Assembly (NCBI GenBank): GCA_031254715.1
Contig: JAIRTY010000597.1
Span: 1-12,832, forward strand
DNA length: 12,832 nt
Reading direction: 5' to 3'
Source of the DNA: Nocardiopsaceae bacterium
GTDB taxonomy: Bacteria > Actinomycetota > Actinomycetes > Streptosporangiales > Streptosporangiaceae
The notes beneath the pieces were generated by a model. It saw only the letters and a list, made by a program, of their open reading frames with translations, did not search any database and was not told the DNA's origin. How positions within the stretch are numbered: the first letter of the stretch is position 1; every line of letters starts with the position of its first letter. Below, one piece after another: positions 1 through 6,296 of the stretch. A program made the translations under genes and the position numbers.

Positions 1-110
1 CACACGTGCCAACCCCTTGAACCTGGGGCAGCAAGAACTCAACAGCCCGTTACCATTCCCCCGCCAGCCGCTTCCCCGGCCGCCCCGATCATCGGCTCCC
101 GGCCGCCCGC

Positions 111-168
111 GTCAAGGACGCCCTCCGGGCGCCGGCCACACCCGGCCAGGCCCGGCCTGGTCCTTGAC
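111..168. repeat. Cloverleaf-like palindromic element
   Basis: An 8-bp closing stem, GTCAAGGA (111-118) with TCCTTGAC (161-168), encloses three hairpins that follow one another without a gap. They are CGCCC/GGGCG (119-123/127-131), CCGG/CCGG (132-135/142-145) and CCAGGC/GCCTGG (146-151/155-160). All 58 bases are used, as in a four-way junction. The pairing is read directly from the sequence. Identity as an interspersed extragenic palindrome, a recombination target or a structured RNA is inference. It is not a tRNA: it is too short and lacks tRNA consensus bases. Confidence 0.6.
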
Positions 169-373
169 CCAGACGCCCGCTCGCACGAACCGGCAGCCAC
201 CAGGGAAAGCACAACAAGCGAGGCAGCTACCCCACGCCCGCAAGAAATCACCGGCCCGCGAAACCCCAGGCCCATTCCCCTTGACCCCGGCCCGCTTCTT
301 CAGGGATGACAGAACCATGCCCGCAGTCCCGGAGTCCGCAGCTATCGGGAGCAGGCCCAGGAATGCAGCAACG

Positions 374-405
374 TGACAGGTCAGCGTATTGACACTTACA
401 TGTCA
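374..405. promoter_or_regulatory. Operator-like paired inverted repeats
   Basis: Two related dyads lie 62-93 bases before the gene at 467. They are TGAC-AG-GTCA (374-383) and TGACA-N6-TGTCA (390-394 and 401-405). A perfect -35-like TTGACA (389-394) overlaps the second dyad, but no good -10 box lies 16-18 nt downstream: TAGCAT at 419-424 is 24 nt away. GTGACA (373-378) and TTACAT (396-401) are 17 nt apart and form an alternative weak promoter. A repressor site covering the promoter of the 467 gene is a reasonable inference. The binding protein is unknown. Confidence 0.35.
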
Positions 406-466
406 GCCCGGGGAGCGGTAGCATCGGAGCCGTTGAAGCAGGGGATTCCGAGGAAAAGATAGGCCC

Positions 467-937
467 ATGGCTGAATCTCCGAAAAGTGGAAGCGGGAAGC
501 CTACACCACTCATCCGGGTGGGGATCGCTTTCGGCCTTGGCGGTGCAGTGGTGGCCGTTTGGGCCGTTACCGACATGATGCATGCTCACAACGAGGCATT
601 TGTATGGGACGCAGTAATCCTCTTTGCGGCGGCGCTAGCACTCGGGGTATCCGGTTATCTCTTTTGGGGATATAGATACTTAAGCAAACGGCCAGAACTA
701 CGGCCAGGTACTGCGGAGGGAAATCGCAGGCTCAGCGAACGCGCACAGGCTTGGCTAAAATGGAGACGCATACGACGTCGGGCTATGGCTGTAATCGGCC
801 TCCCTCTTGGCATCATTTCAATTGGACTCGGTGTATTCTTGATAGTTACAGGGAGTTCCGGAGGTGCCTTCACCATAGCACTAGGGGCCATCGTTTTGTT
901 TATGTCGCTAAGATTCGGCATAGATAATAGAAAATAA
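467..937 (+). CDS. Small four-helix membrane protein, unknown function
   Basis: I do not recognise this 156-residue protein. Hydrophobic segments at about 15-36, 47-68, 106-127 and 132-148 suggest two transmembrane hairpins. A strongly basic cytoplasmic linker (about 70-107) joins them, with an Arg-rich run at residues 100-105 just before helix 3. The N-terminus is short and polar (Ser, Lys, Gly) with no signal peptide. The ATG at 467 is preceded by AGGAAAAGATAGGCCC, a plausible though spaced ribosome site. Codon use includes many A/T-ending codons, unlike the genes from 2.5 kb on, which suggests acquired DNA. No neighbour on the same strand gives a functional hint. It stands alone between gene-free stretches. 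Existence as a gene is likely; function is open. Confidence 0.7.
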   Translation: MAESPKSGSGKPTPLIRVGIAFGLGGAVVAVWAVTDMMHAHNEAFVWDAVILFAAALALGVSGYLFWGYRYLSKRPELRPGTAEGNRRLSERAQAWLKWRRIRRRAMAVIGLPLGIISIGLGVFLIVTGSSGGAFTIALGAIVLFMSLRFGIDNRK

Positions 938-1448
938 CGGAAGGCCCCTTGAGTGATAAGGAAGGCTGGCAATGAAGGTCGAGCAAACAAATCTACTTTG
1001 CCAGCATCGATATGACTCAGTTCCCTGTATCACCATGGCCTCATCGCGCCAGTGACACTGAGATATCGAGGACGAGTTGCTAACGGATCTGCTAACGAGA
1101 CCAGGCGGAATGGTGGAAGACACGCTGGGATCAGGGAGACAATCACCAGGGCAAGTGCCCTGCTCCCAGGGCTGTACCTAGACGTCTGAGACGCGGGAGA
1201 CGCAGGTCGTACTGCTCATAACCCAGCGACGACCGCCGCGCCAGATCTGAGCCCTGTTCCGTCTGTGTTCCGGCTGATGCTGATCGGCACCGCCAAACGA
1301 TGCGAACCCACGCTCACTGCAACCGCAGTTCAGCGGCATAACCACAGGTACCGAACGCAGCATCGAAAGTTCGAGCTGTACTTCGACGTATAGCTCGGGA
1401 AATCTGTCTGACCTGCTGTTTCAGGGTGCCGCCGTGGCGCTGTTCGGC
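938..1448. other. Gene-free stretch between two orphan membrane genes
   Basis: No open frame here looks like a protein. The stretch holds three things. The first is a GCTGGCA (965-971) / TGCCAGC (999-1005) inverted repeat with a 27-nt spacer, a possible weak end-of-transcript structure for the gene at 467. The second is one copy of the GCTAACGG repeat (1079-1108). The third is a compact hairpin, CAGGGC-AAGT-GCCCTG (1147-1162). The composition is lower in GC than the rest of the window and the stretch may be decayed mobile DNA, but no transposase or integrase remnant can be shown. Confidence 0.5.
1079..1108. repeat. 30-bp interspersed repeat, copy A
   Basis: This block matches copy B at 6292-6321 at 25 of 30 positions, and at 17 of the first 18. 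The core is two GCTAAC hexamers starting 12 bp apart. Copy A lies in gene-free DNA about 140 bp after the gene at 467; copy B overlaps the stop codon of the 2H phosphoesterase gene. No terminal inverted repeats or enzyme gene are attached to either copy. Confidence 0.5.
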
Positions 1449-1937
1449 CTAAAACAGAATGATCGCCTCTACGGTAAGGCAAACAAGGATGAATAAATAG
1501 AGACTATATGAGTCCGGCAATCTTGCCTCATGCCAGAACTCAGGCAAATGGCGTACGACGCGATGTCGAGTCGATGTTCCTGCACGTGGCCACTCAGGAG
1601 CAGCTGTGCCGACAACCTCGATACTCCCAGCGCCTCTAACGAACTGCATCAGGCCAGTGCGCTTCAGCTCTGCTTCAAGAGACTGATTACGCTTAATAAA
1701 TGAACGCTGAAGCATCTTAAATTGACAATTCATCAGATAGAATCCGGCAACTGCTGCCATGCCGGCAACTATCAGAGCCGGATGACGGTATGCAACGGCG
1801 AAGCCGCCAATCGCCAATGCTGCCGTCACGCACCAGCCTTTTATCTGAAACAATATGGTATCCAGGCCCCTGATGGCAGCATGGATCCCGTTCAGCTCGG
1901 TTTGTAGGAGAGCCAGGCGCACTTCTTCTTCCGTCAT
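1449..1937 (-). CDS. Small membrane protein, possible SLATT-like topology
   Basis: This 162-residue protein has an acidic helical N-terminus (1-30), two close transmembrane segments (about 34-51 and 53-70), a basic amphipathic helix (72-95) and a polar stretch. It ends in a hydrophobic segment (144-162) that runs to the last residue. I cannot name the family. The N-terminal helix plus 2TM hairpin plus soluble helix resembles SLATT-type 2TM effector proteins of bacterial conflict systems, but this is inference from topology alone. The ATG at 1937 is chosen over an upstream in-frame ATG at 2105. It has GAGGG 10 nt upstream, and the longer version would overlap the preceding gene and read its repeat. 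It starts 13 nt after the stop of the flavin-type protein gene, so co-transcription and coupling are likely. Codon use is AT-richer than in the upstream genes. Confidence 0.7.
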   Translation of the reverse strand: MTEEEVRLALLQTELNGIHAAIRGLDTILFQIKGWCVTAALAIGGFAVAYRHPALIVAGMAAVAGFYLMNCQFKMLQRSFIKRNQSLEAELKRTGLMQFVRGAGSIEVVGTAAPEWPRAGTSTRHRVVRHLPEFWHEARLPDSYSLYLFILVCLTVEAIILF

Positions 1938-1950
1938 TATTTCTTCACCC

Positions 1951-2484
1951 TCAGCGCCACCGGTAGCGAGTCTGGGACGACTCGCTACCGGTGGCGAAGG
2001 CGAACCCCTTGTCCGGCTGGACCCGGTAGAGCTGAACATTCCCGGTCCGGACAGCGTCGCCGAGTTGATACCAGGTTCCGTCCTCGCGGGTGAGTTGCCA
2101 GCCATACGCCTGTTCGAACGCGGTCGCCGCAGCTTCCCTGGTCGCCTGGTCGGTGACCAGGCTCGCAGTGCCCTCGATGACGTAGTCCATGCCGGTCAGG
2201 GTGTCGGTTCCGGTGGTCAGCGCACAGTACTGGTTGACGCTGAGATTCTTGGCTTTCTGCTCGTCGCTTCCGGTGGTGAACCACATCGCGCCGAGCGCCC
2301 AGATCGCCAGCAACGGTGTCACGTGGGGGCGGCCATCCCGGCGCACCGTGCACAGCTGGAATTTCTGGATCCGGCGCAGTGCCCCCTCCGTCGCCTCCCA
2401 GGGTGTCGGGCTGGCGCCGGGCGAGGAGAACGGACCGAGGCTGGTCTGCGGCGCGTTCGGCCCGCCGGCCGGATAAGTGGACAT
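1951..2484 (-). CDS. PPOX-class FMN/F420-dependent oxidoreductase-like protein
   Basis: This 177-residue member of the pyridoxamine 5'-phosphate oxidase-like split-barrel fold is of the kind found in large F420- or FMN-binding families of actinobacteria. Family landmarks are visible: TVRRDGRPHVTP at 46-57 (cofactor phosphate strand), a following hydrophobic strand ending WFTTG (68-72), and KAKNL (77-81). The C-terminal SQTRYRW (170-176) resembles the usual SQTRYRF-type end of this group. The first 30 residues are a Pro/Gly/Ser-rich extension. The start is clear, with AAGGAG 8 nt before the ATG. Substrate and cofactor cannot be told from sequence. True pyridoxamine phosphate oxidase is unlikely. 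It lies 54 nt after the serine hydrolase stop and 13 nt before the 162-aa membrane protein, probably one transcript. Its last codons form a perfect inverted repeat. Confidence 0.85.
   Translation of the reverse strand: MSTYPAGGPNAPQTSLGPFSSPGASPTPWEATEGALRRIQKFQLCTVRRDGRPHVTPLLAIWALGAMWFTTGSDEQKAKNLSVNQYCALTTGTDTLTGMDYVIEGTASLVTDQATREAAATAFEQAYGWQLTREDGTWYQLGDAVRTGNVQLYRVQPDKGFAFATGSESSQTRYRWR
1955..1996 (-). repeat. Perfect 18-bp inverted repeat inside gene end
   Basis: The arm CGCCACCGGTAGCGAGTC (1955-1972) is exactly complementary to 1979-1996, leaving a 6-nt loop (1973-1978). The repeat encodes the last 13-14 residues of the PPOX-like protein. It stops one base before the TGA (1953-1951), which itself overlaps the GAGGG ribosome site of the next gene. 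There is no T tract, so it is not a standard intrinsic terminator. It could modulate read-through or mRNA stability, or be a recombination scar. Confidence 0.75.
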
Positions 2485-2538
2485 GATCTTCTCCTTGTAT
2501 CGTCGCGGATTCGGCTCCGGCGCATGTGCGGGGAAGCT

Positions 2539-3630
2539 TCAGCGGGTCCCGGCGAGATAGTCGGCCAGGATCGCGGTGACCGACAGCGCGGTGTCGAAGT
2601 TCGGGACGAGCCGGGTTTTCGTCAGCGCGAAGGCGACCCCCCGCGCGGGGTCGGCGTAAGCGTAGCTTCCGCCCCCGCCCGGCCATCCGAATGCCACGGA
2701 GTTCTCCTCGGCAGGGGCGCCGATCCTGCCGATCGGGAAGCCCAGCGCCATCCGCGCCGGAGTTCCATAAACCTGATCCGTACCCTCAAAGGCGGGTGCA
2801 GACAGTTCCGCCAACCGTGCAGAGTCCACGAGCGTGCCCTGCAGCACGGCGTTGTACATCGCAGCAAGGCCGTGCGCAGTGGCGGTAGCTACCGACGGTA
2901 TATCGGCGCGCAGGATGCCGCCGTTGTTGCCGAAATCGGCACTCGGCTGGCTTTCCCACCGCGCGAGGATCCCATCACCGTCGTCCGGGCCGGCAGGCCA
3001 TTCCTGCGCCTGCTGCTCCAGGCGCGCCAACTCTGGCAGCGTCTCCCTCGGAGCGGCGAAGTAGAGCTGCCCCCCGATACCGAGCGGCGCAGTGATCCAG
3101 TCATGCAGCAGCTCGCGCATGGGGCGCCCGGTCGCGCGGCGGGCCAATTCACCGACGAGATAGCCAAAGGTGTAGGAGTGATAGCCCATCGCCGTGCCCG
3201 GTTGCCAGAGCGGCTCGGCGGCGGCCAGCGACTCACAGACCCTGGACCAGTCGGGAAGCTCGTGCGGGGTGATCTCGCGCGGCATGGCAGGAAGACCGGC
3301 CGTGTGGGTCAGCACGTGCCGCAGTGTCGCCGTGGCCTTGCCGTGCGCACCGAACTCCGGCCAGAGGTCCGTGACCGGGCTGTCGTATTCGAGGAGACCA
3401 CGCGCGACGAGCAGATGTGCAAGCGTGGCCGCCACGTTCTTGCCAGTGGAGAAGCTGAAGATCGGCGTGCCGGAGGTGACTGGCCGCCCGGTGGCCGCGT
3501 CGGCCGTGCCCGCCACCGCGTCGACGATCAGCGCGCCATCCTGGTAGACGGCGACCTGCACACCGGTCTCCGCGCCGGTGCCGACCAGGGTGTCGATATG
3601 GCCCTGAACCTGTTCCTGTATCTCACTCAT
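2539..3630 (-). CDS. Serine hydrolase of the beta-lactamase/esterase (class C-like) family
   Basis: This 363-residue protein has the Ser-x-x-Lys catalytic motif S61-T-G-K64 in the context FSFSTGKN. It also has a second motif Y150-H-S152 in place of Tyr-x-Asn, and a Trp-Pro-Gly-Gly segment (316-319) followed by GGS near the usual third active-site strand. HVLTHTAGLP (105-114) is a family hallmark. This set is typical of family VIII esterases, EstB-like proteins and D-aminopeptidase-type enzymes rather than true beta-lactamases. No signal peptide is visible, so it is probably cytoplasmic, which argues against a cell-wall or antibiotic role. The ATG at 3630 has only a weak ribosome site. It is the first gene of a probable three-gene minus-strand unit and diverges from the methyltransferase at 3789. 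The natural substrate is unknown. Confidence 0.88.
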   Translation of the reverse strand: MSEIQEQVQGHIDTLVGTGAETGVQVAVYQDGALIVDAVAGTADAATGRPVTSGTPIFSFSTGKNVAATLAHLLVARGLLEYDSPVTDLWPEFGAHGKATATLRHVLTHTAGLPAMPREITPHELPDWSRVCESLAAAEPLWQPGTAMGYHSYTFGYLVGELARRATGRPMRELLHDWITAPLGIGGQLYFAAPRETLPELARLEQQAQEWPAGPDDGDGILARWESQPSADFGNNGGILRADIPSVATATAHGLAAMYNAVLQGTLVDSARLAELSAPAFEGTDQVYGTPARMALGFPIGRIGAPAEENSVAFGWPGGGGSYAYADPARGVAFALTKTRLVPNFDTALSVTAILADYLAGTR

Positions 3631-3707
3631 CGCTATCCAGTAGGACGACCGGCGCGCTCGAAAGTCATCCGTGACCGGGCGGCTGCCTTGCTTGCGACAT
3701 GACGCAT

Positions 3708-3739
3708 ATGTATCGTTCCGATATATCGGGTCGATACAT
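3708..3739. promoter_or_regulatory. 32-bp palindromic operator candidate
   Basis: ATGTATCG (3708-3715) and CGATACAT (3732-3739) flank a perfect 12-bp palindrome, CCGATATATCGG (3718-3729). Only the 2-bp spacers on each side break the symmetry, so 28 of 32 positions are symmetric. The AT-rich dyad stands out in GC-rich DNA and lies in the divergent region between the hydrolase unit and the methyltransferase. TTGCTT (3688-3693), 17 nt, TATCGT (3711-3716) is a plausible promoter for the methyltransferase that the dyad would cover. No regulator gene is adjacent. PadR- and TetR-type proteins bind sites of this general shape, but assignment is inference. Confidence 0.6.
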
Positions 3740-3788
3740 CACCCCGCATGCACGGCGTGGGGATGGTGCCAGCCAGGGAGGCAGCAAC

Positions 3789-4535
3789 ATGTCCGGCGCG
3801 CAGCTGTATGACACCATCGGGGCCACCTACACCGCGACGCGGCGCACCGACCCGAGGATCGCCGCAAGTATCTGGGCTGCGCTCGGCGATGCGCGGACGG
3901 TAGTGAATGTCGGGGCTGGCACCGGCTCCTACGAGCCCCCTGGCCGCGTCGTCACCGCAGTGGAACCGTCGGCGCTCATGCGTGCACAGCGCCCCGCGGG
4001 GGCCGCGCCGTGCGTGGCTGCCACCGCGGAGAGACTCCCGTTCGAGGACCAGTCCTTCGACGTTGCGATGGCCGTCTCCACCGTCCATCACTGGCCGGAC
4101 CCGATCGCCGGGCTGCGCGAGATGCGCCGAGTGGCCGGCCGCGTGGTGGTGTTCACGCACGACTCCAGCGACACCGGATGGCGCTACCGGTTCTGGCTTA
4201 CTCGCGACTACCTGCCTGAGGTCGCTGATTTCCTGGTCGGCCGCCCTACGCTGACCGAACAGGCCCGCGCGATCGGAGCCCGCACCGAGCCGGTACTCAT
4301 TCCGTGGGACTGCGCCGACGGCATCTTCGAGGCCTACTGGCGCCGGCCCCGGGCATACCTGGACGATCACGTCCGTCGCGGAATGTCGGTGTGGTCCAGA
4401 GTCGGGCCGGAGGCCGAGCAGCGGGCAGTGCGAAGCCTCGATGCAGACCTTGCCTCAGGCCGGTGGGCCGAACGCAACTGTGACATCGCCGATCTCGACG
4501 CGGCAGAACTCGGCCTCCGCCTGCTGATCGCCTGA
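3789..4535 (+). CDS. Class I SAM-dependent methyltransferase
   Basis: This 248-residue protein has the Rossmann SAM-binding motif I, VVNVGAGTGSYEP (38-50). An acidic residue E59 follows at the end of strand 2 (VEPS), then ERLPFEDQSFDVA (81-93) and the STVHHW segment (97-102) common in UbiE-like small-molecule methyltransferases. The C-terminal third is a mostly helical substrate cap without a specific signature, so the acceptor is unknown. The ATG at 3789 is preferred over the upstream in-frame ATG at 3699. It has GGGAGG 7-9 nt upstream, and the family similarity begins right there; the longer version would read through the palindromic element. It diverges from the hydrolase unit and converges with the methyltransferase at 4553, with only 17 nt between their ends. 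Confidence 0.87.
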   Translation: MSGAQLYDTIGATYTATRRTDPRIAASIWAALGDARTVVNVGAGTGSYEPPGRVVTAVEPSALMRAQRPAGAAPCVAATAERLPFEDQSFDVAMAVSTVHHWPDPIAGLREMRRVAGRVVVFTHDSSDTGWRYRFWLTRDYLPEVADFLVGRPTLTEQARAIGARTEPVLIPWDCADGIFEAYWRRPRAYLDDHVRRGMSVWSRVGPEAEQRAVRSLDADLASGRWAERNCDIADLDAAELGLRLLIA

Positions 4536-4552
4536 CCCTTGCACATAGTCCG

Positions 4553-5311
4553 TTACCCGGTCACGGCGGGCTTGCGGGCGATGAAGACCAGTTCGAGGCC
4601 GGGGCGGTCCGGGGCGCCGCGGACATCCGCCAGTTCAAAGCCCGCCGAGGTGAGCGACTCCTCGATCACCGCACGCGGCGGGTAGCGCCGGGTCCCCTCC
4701 GAGGTCAGGGTTGCACCGTCAGCCGCGAAAACGTATGTCCGCCTGGTTCTCACCAGGTCACCCTCCACCTGGGTCACCTCGAGCCAGCTCTCGAACGCGC
4801 CGACGTCAGGAGCCTCACACCGGACATAGGTGGTCTCGCGGTCCCATCTCAGCCACGGCTGGCCGAGCGGGTCCACGGACTCGAACACCAGGTAGCCGCC
4901 GGGGCGGAGCGCCGCATAGACACCGGCCAGCGTCGCCAGCCATTCCTGGGCGGTAACGAACACGTTACTGACGTTGCCGGTCATCGTCGCCAGGTCGACC
5001 GCAAGCGCCGGGAGGCTCCTCACGTCGCCATGGATCCATCGCACCCGCTGCGCGCCCGGCTTGGCCCGGGCGACATCCAGCGACGCCACGGCCGGGTCCA
5101 GCCCGACGACCTCAAAGCCGCGCTCGGCGAGCATGCACGCCCAGTTACCTGTCCCGCAGCCGACATCCAGAACGCTGCGCGTACCGAGCTCAGCCGCGAT
5201 CCCCAGGTAATGGGGCAGGTCGTCGCGCTCCCCTTCCCACAGGTCATAGATCCTGGCAAGCCGCGGCTCAGCGAAGAGGGCATCCGGCACGCTAACCAGC
5301 GTAGCGACCAT
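4553..5311 (-). CDS. Class I SAM-dependent methyltransferase
   Basis: This 252-residue protein carries a textbook motif I, VLDVGCGTG (47-55), D72 at the end of strand 2 (VVGLDP), the HGDVRSLP region (94-101) and LRPGGYLVFES around motif III. The N-terminal segment IYDLWEGERDD (21-31) is typical of small actinobacterial methyltransferases of unknown acceptor. It shares fold but little else with the methyltransferase at 3789, so the two are not a recent duplication. The ATG at 5311 lacks a good ribosome site and may start a leaderless or nearly leaderless transcript. The divergent acetyltransferase starts only 53 nt away, so promoters for the two must lie back to back or overlap. Confidence 0.88.
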   Translation of the reverse strand: MVATLVSVPDALFAEPRLARIYDLWEGERDDLPHYLGIAAELGTRSVLDVGCGTGNWACMLAERGFEVVGLDPAVASLDVARAKPGAQRVRWIHGDVRSLPALAVDLATMTGNVSNVFVTAQEWLATLAGVYAALRPGGYLVFESVDPLGQPWLRWDRETTYVRCEAPDVGAFESWLEVTQVEGDLVRTRRTYVFAADGATLTSEGTRRYPPRAVIEESLTSAGFELADVRGAPDRPGLELVFIARKPAVTG

Positions 5312-5364
5312 AACCAGGGGTATTCGGCTTGCCGCCCTATTGCCCTACGTCCCACAATCGCCAG

Positions 5365-5760
5365 GTGACGATCAGCTACGAGTGGCGCAGCGAGTTCGAG
5401 AATGCCGCAGTCAACCGCCTGCATGCGGACGGCTTTGGCCATGAACCAATCAACGTCGACTGGCGTTCCCGCGTGCAGCAGCACAGCCTGGGCTGGGTAT
5501 GCGCGCGTCGGGAAGGCGAGCTAACAGGGTTCGTCAACGTGGCATGGGACGGAGGTGCTCACGCCTTCATCCTCGACACCGTCGTAGCCACGGACCTCCA
5601 GCGCAGCGGCGTCGGCACCGGACTGGTCGCAACCGCTGCGAAGCACGCCCGGCTCAGTGGCTGCACCTGGCTGCACGCTGACTTCGAGGACCACCTAGCG
5701 GGTTTCTACTTCCAGGCATGCGGTTTCACTCCGACCCGCGCCGGGCTTATCGCTCTCTAG
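5365..5760 (+). CDS. GNAT family N-acetyltransferase
   Basis: This 131-residue protein has the acetyl-CoA-binding motif A near 71-90, with Q79-R-S-G-V-G-T-G86 forming the pyrophosphate loop. It ends in a GNAT-like segment with FYFQACGF (114-121) and the closing strand. The tract HSLGWVCAR...GFVNVAWDGG, with a short gap, is typical of a common small actinobacterial GNAT group. The GTG at 5365 is preferred to an in-frame TTG at 5329, because the family fold begins with the strand directly after it; no strong ribosome site precedes either. The acceptor amine is unknown. Its stop codon lies 2 nt before the ATG of the next gene, so the two are almost certainly co-translated. It diverges from the methyltransferase at 5311. 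Confidence 0.85.
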   Translation: MTISYEWRSEFENAAVNRLHADGFGHEPINVDWRSRVQQHSLGWVCARREGELTGFVNVAWDGGAHAFILDTVVATDLQRSGVGTGLVATAAKHARLSGCTWLHADFEDHLAGFYFQACGFTPTRAGLIAL

Positions 5761-5762
5761 TC

Positions 5763-6296
5763 ATGGCATCCCTCATGACCTGGCTCATGCCCGCTGCCGG
5801 ACCGGTACGTGATCATCTTCTAGCCACGATTGACAGGATTGCCGCTGACCACTCGGCGCCCCGGTTCCAACCGCACCTCACGCTGGCCCCCACCTTCGAC
5901 TCGGCCGCCGACGTGGCGGCTCAGGCACTCGCATCGCAGGTCGCCGGGATCCCACCCATTGACGTGGCGTTCAACGGCATAGGGCACGAACAGGCCTACT
6001 TCCGGGCGCTGTACCTGCTCGCGGGGCATTCCGCGCAGCTAACCACGCTCCAGGAGGTCGTACAGCGGGCCTTGGCGCCAGGACCATGGTCCTTCATGCC
6101 GCATCTCAGCCTGCTCTACTCGGATATCCCCGAAGCGGCGAAGCAGGCCGTCATCGACAGCATCGGCATTCCATCGCCACTGACTGTCCGGTTCGATGGC
6201 GTCGAACTGTGGGCGCGAGACGATCCGGATGTGCGCGCCTGGTACCGCGTTACCCGGGTGGCGCTTGCGAGCCACTCACAACAACAGGCCCGCTAA
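5763..6296 (+). CDS. 2H phosphoesterase / 2'-5' RNA ligase-like protein
   Basis: This 177-residue protein has the two H-x-T/S-x motifs that define the 2H phosphoesterase fold: H38-L-T-L and H114-L-S-L, 76 residues apart. Both sit in the family context F-x-P-H. Such enzymes act on cyclic phosphates or 2'-5' phosphodiester bonds in RNA or nucleotides. Closest in style are small plant-type cyclic phosphodiesterase (CPDase) and LigT/ThpR relatives, but the substrate cannot be assigned. The ATG at 5763 sits 2 nt after the stop of the GNAT gene and has no ribosome site of its own, which suggests translational coupling. An in-frame ATG at 5718 inside the acetyltransferase gene is less likely. The stop codon overlaps copy B of the GCTAACGG repeat. 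Confidence 0.82.
   Translation: MASLMTWLMPAAGPVRDHLLATIDRIAADHSAPRFQPHLTLAPTFDSAADVAAQALASQVAGIPPIDVAFNGIGHEQAYFRALYLLAGHSAQLTTLQEVVQRALAPGPWSFMPHLSLLYSDIPEAAKQAVIDSIGIPSPLTVRFDGVELWARDDPDVRAWYRVTRVALASHSQQQAR

Larger units (their letters stand above)
1..466. other. Gene-free, structure-rich stretch
   Basis: I see no convincing gene here. The open frames on both strands translate into proline-, arginine- and glycine-rich low-complexity peptides that match nothing I know and overlap one another. The stretch holds a nested inverted repeat at 77-105 (CGGCCG at 77-82 and 100-105, enclosing CCGAT at 85-89 and ATCGG at 91-95). It also holds the cloverleaf-like block at 111-168 and the TGACA/TGTCA element at 374-405. 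From about 370 onward the base composition becomes less GC-rich, in step with the gene that follows. The upstream end may belong to a gene outside the window. Confidence 0.6.

Noticed and set aside
17..376. A 119-residue open frame at the window start
   Set aside because: The translation is Pro/Arg/Gln-rich low-complexity, crosses the cloverleaf palindrome, and has no ribosome site or motif.
1178..1363. Short minus-strand frame, and a GCTCATAACCCAG tract resembling a tRNA-Met anticodon loop
   Set aside because: The peptide has no recognisable domain. The tract cannot be extended into a cloverleaf with acceptor and T arms, so no tRNA or attachment remnant is supported.
1855..3702. A 615-residue open frame on the plus strand
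   Set aside because: It runs antisense to the PPOX-like and hydrolase genes, both of which have clear motifs. Its translation is Arg/Gly-rich with no domain, a usual shadow in high-GC DNA.
3789..5311. The two methyltransferases as a gene duplication
   Set aside because: Apart from the shared Rossmann motif I they differ in N-terminus, motif II region and C-terminal part, so they are separate families.
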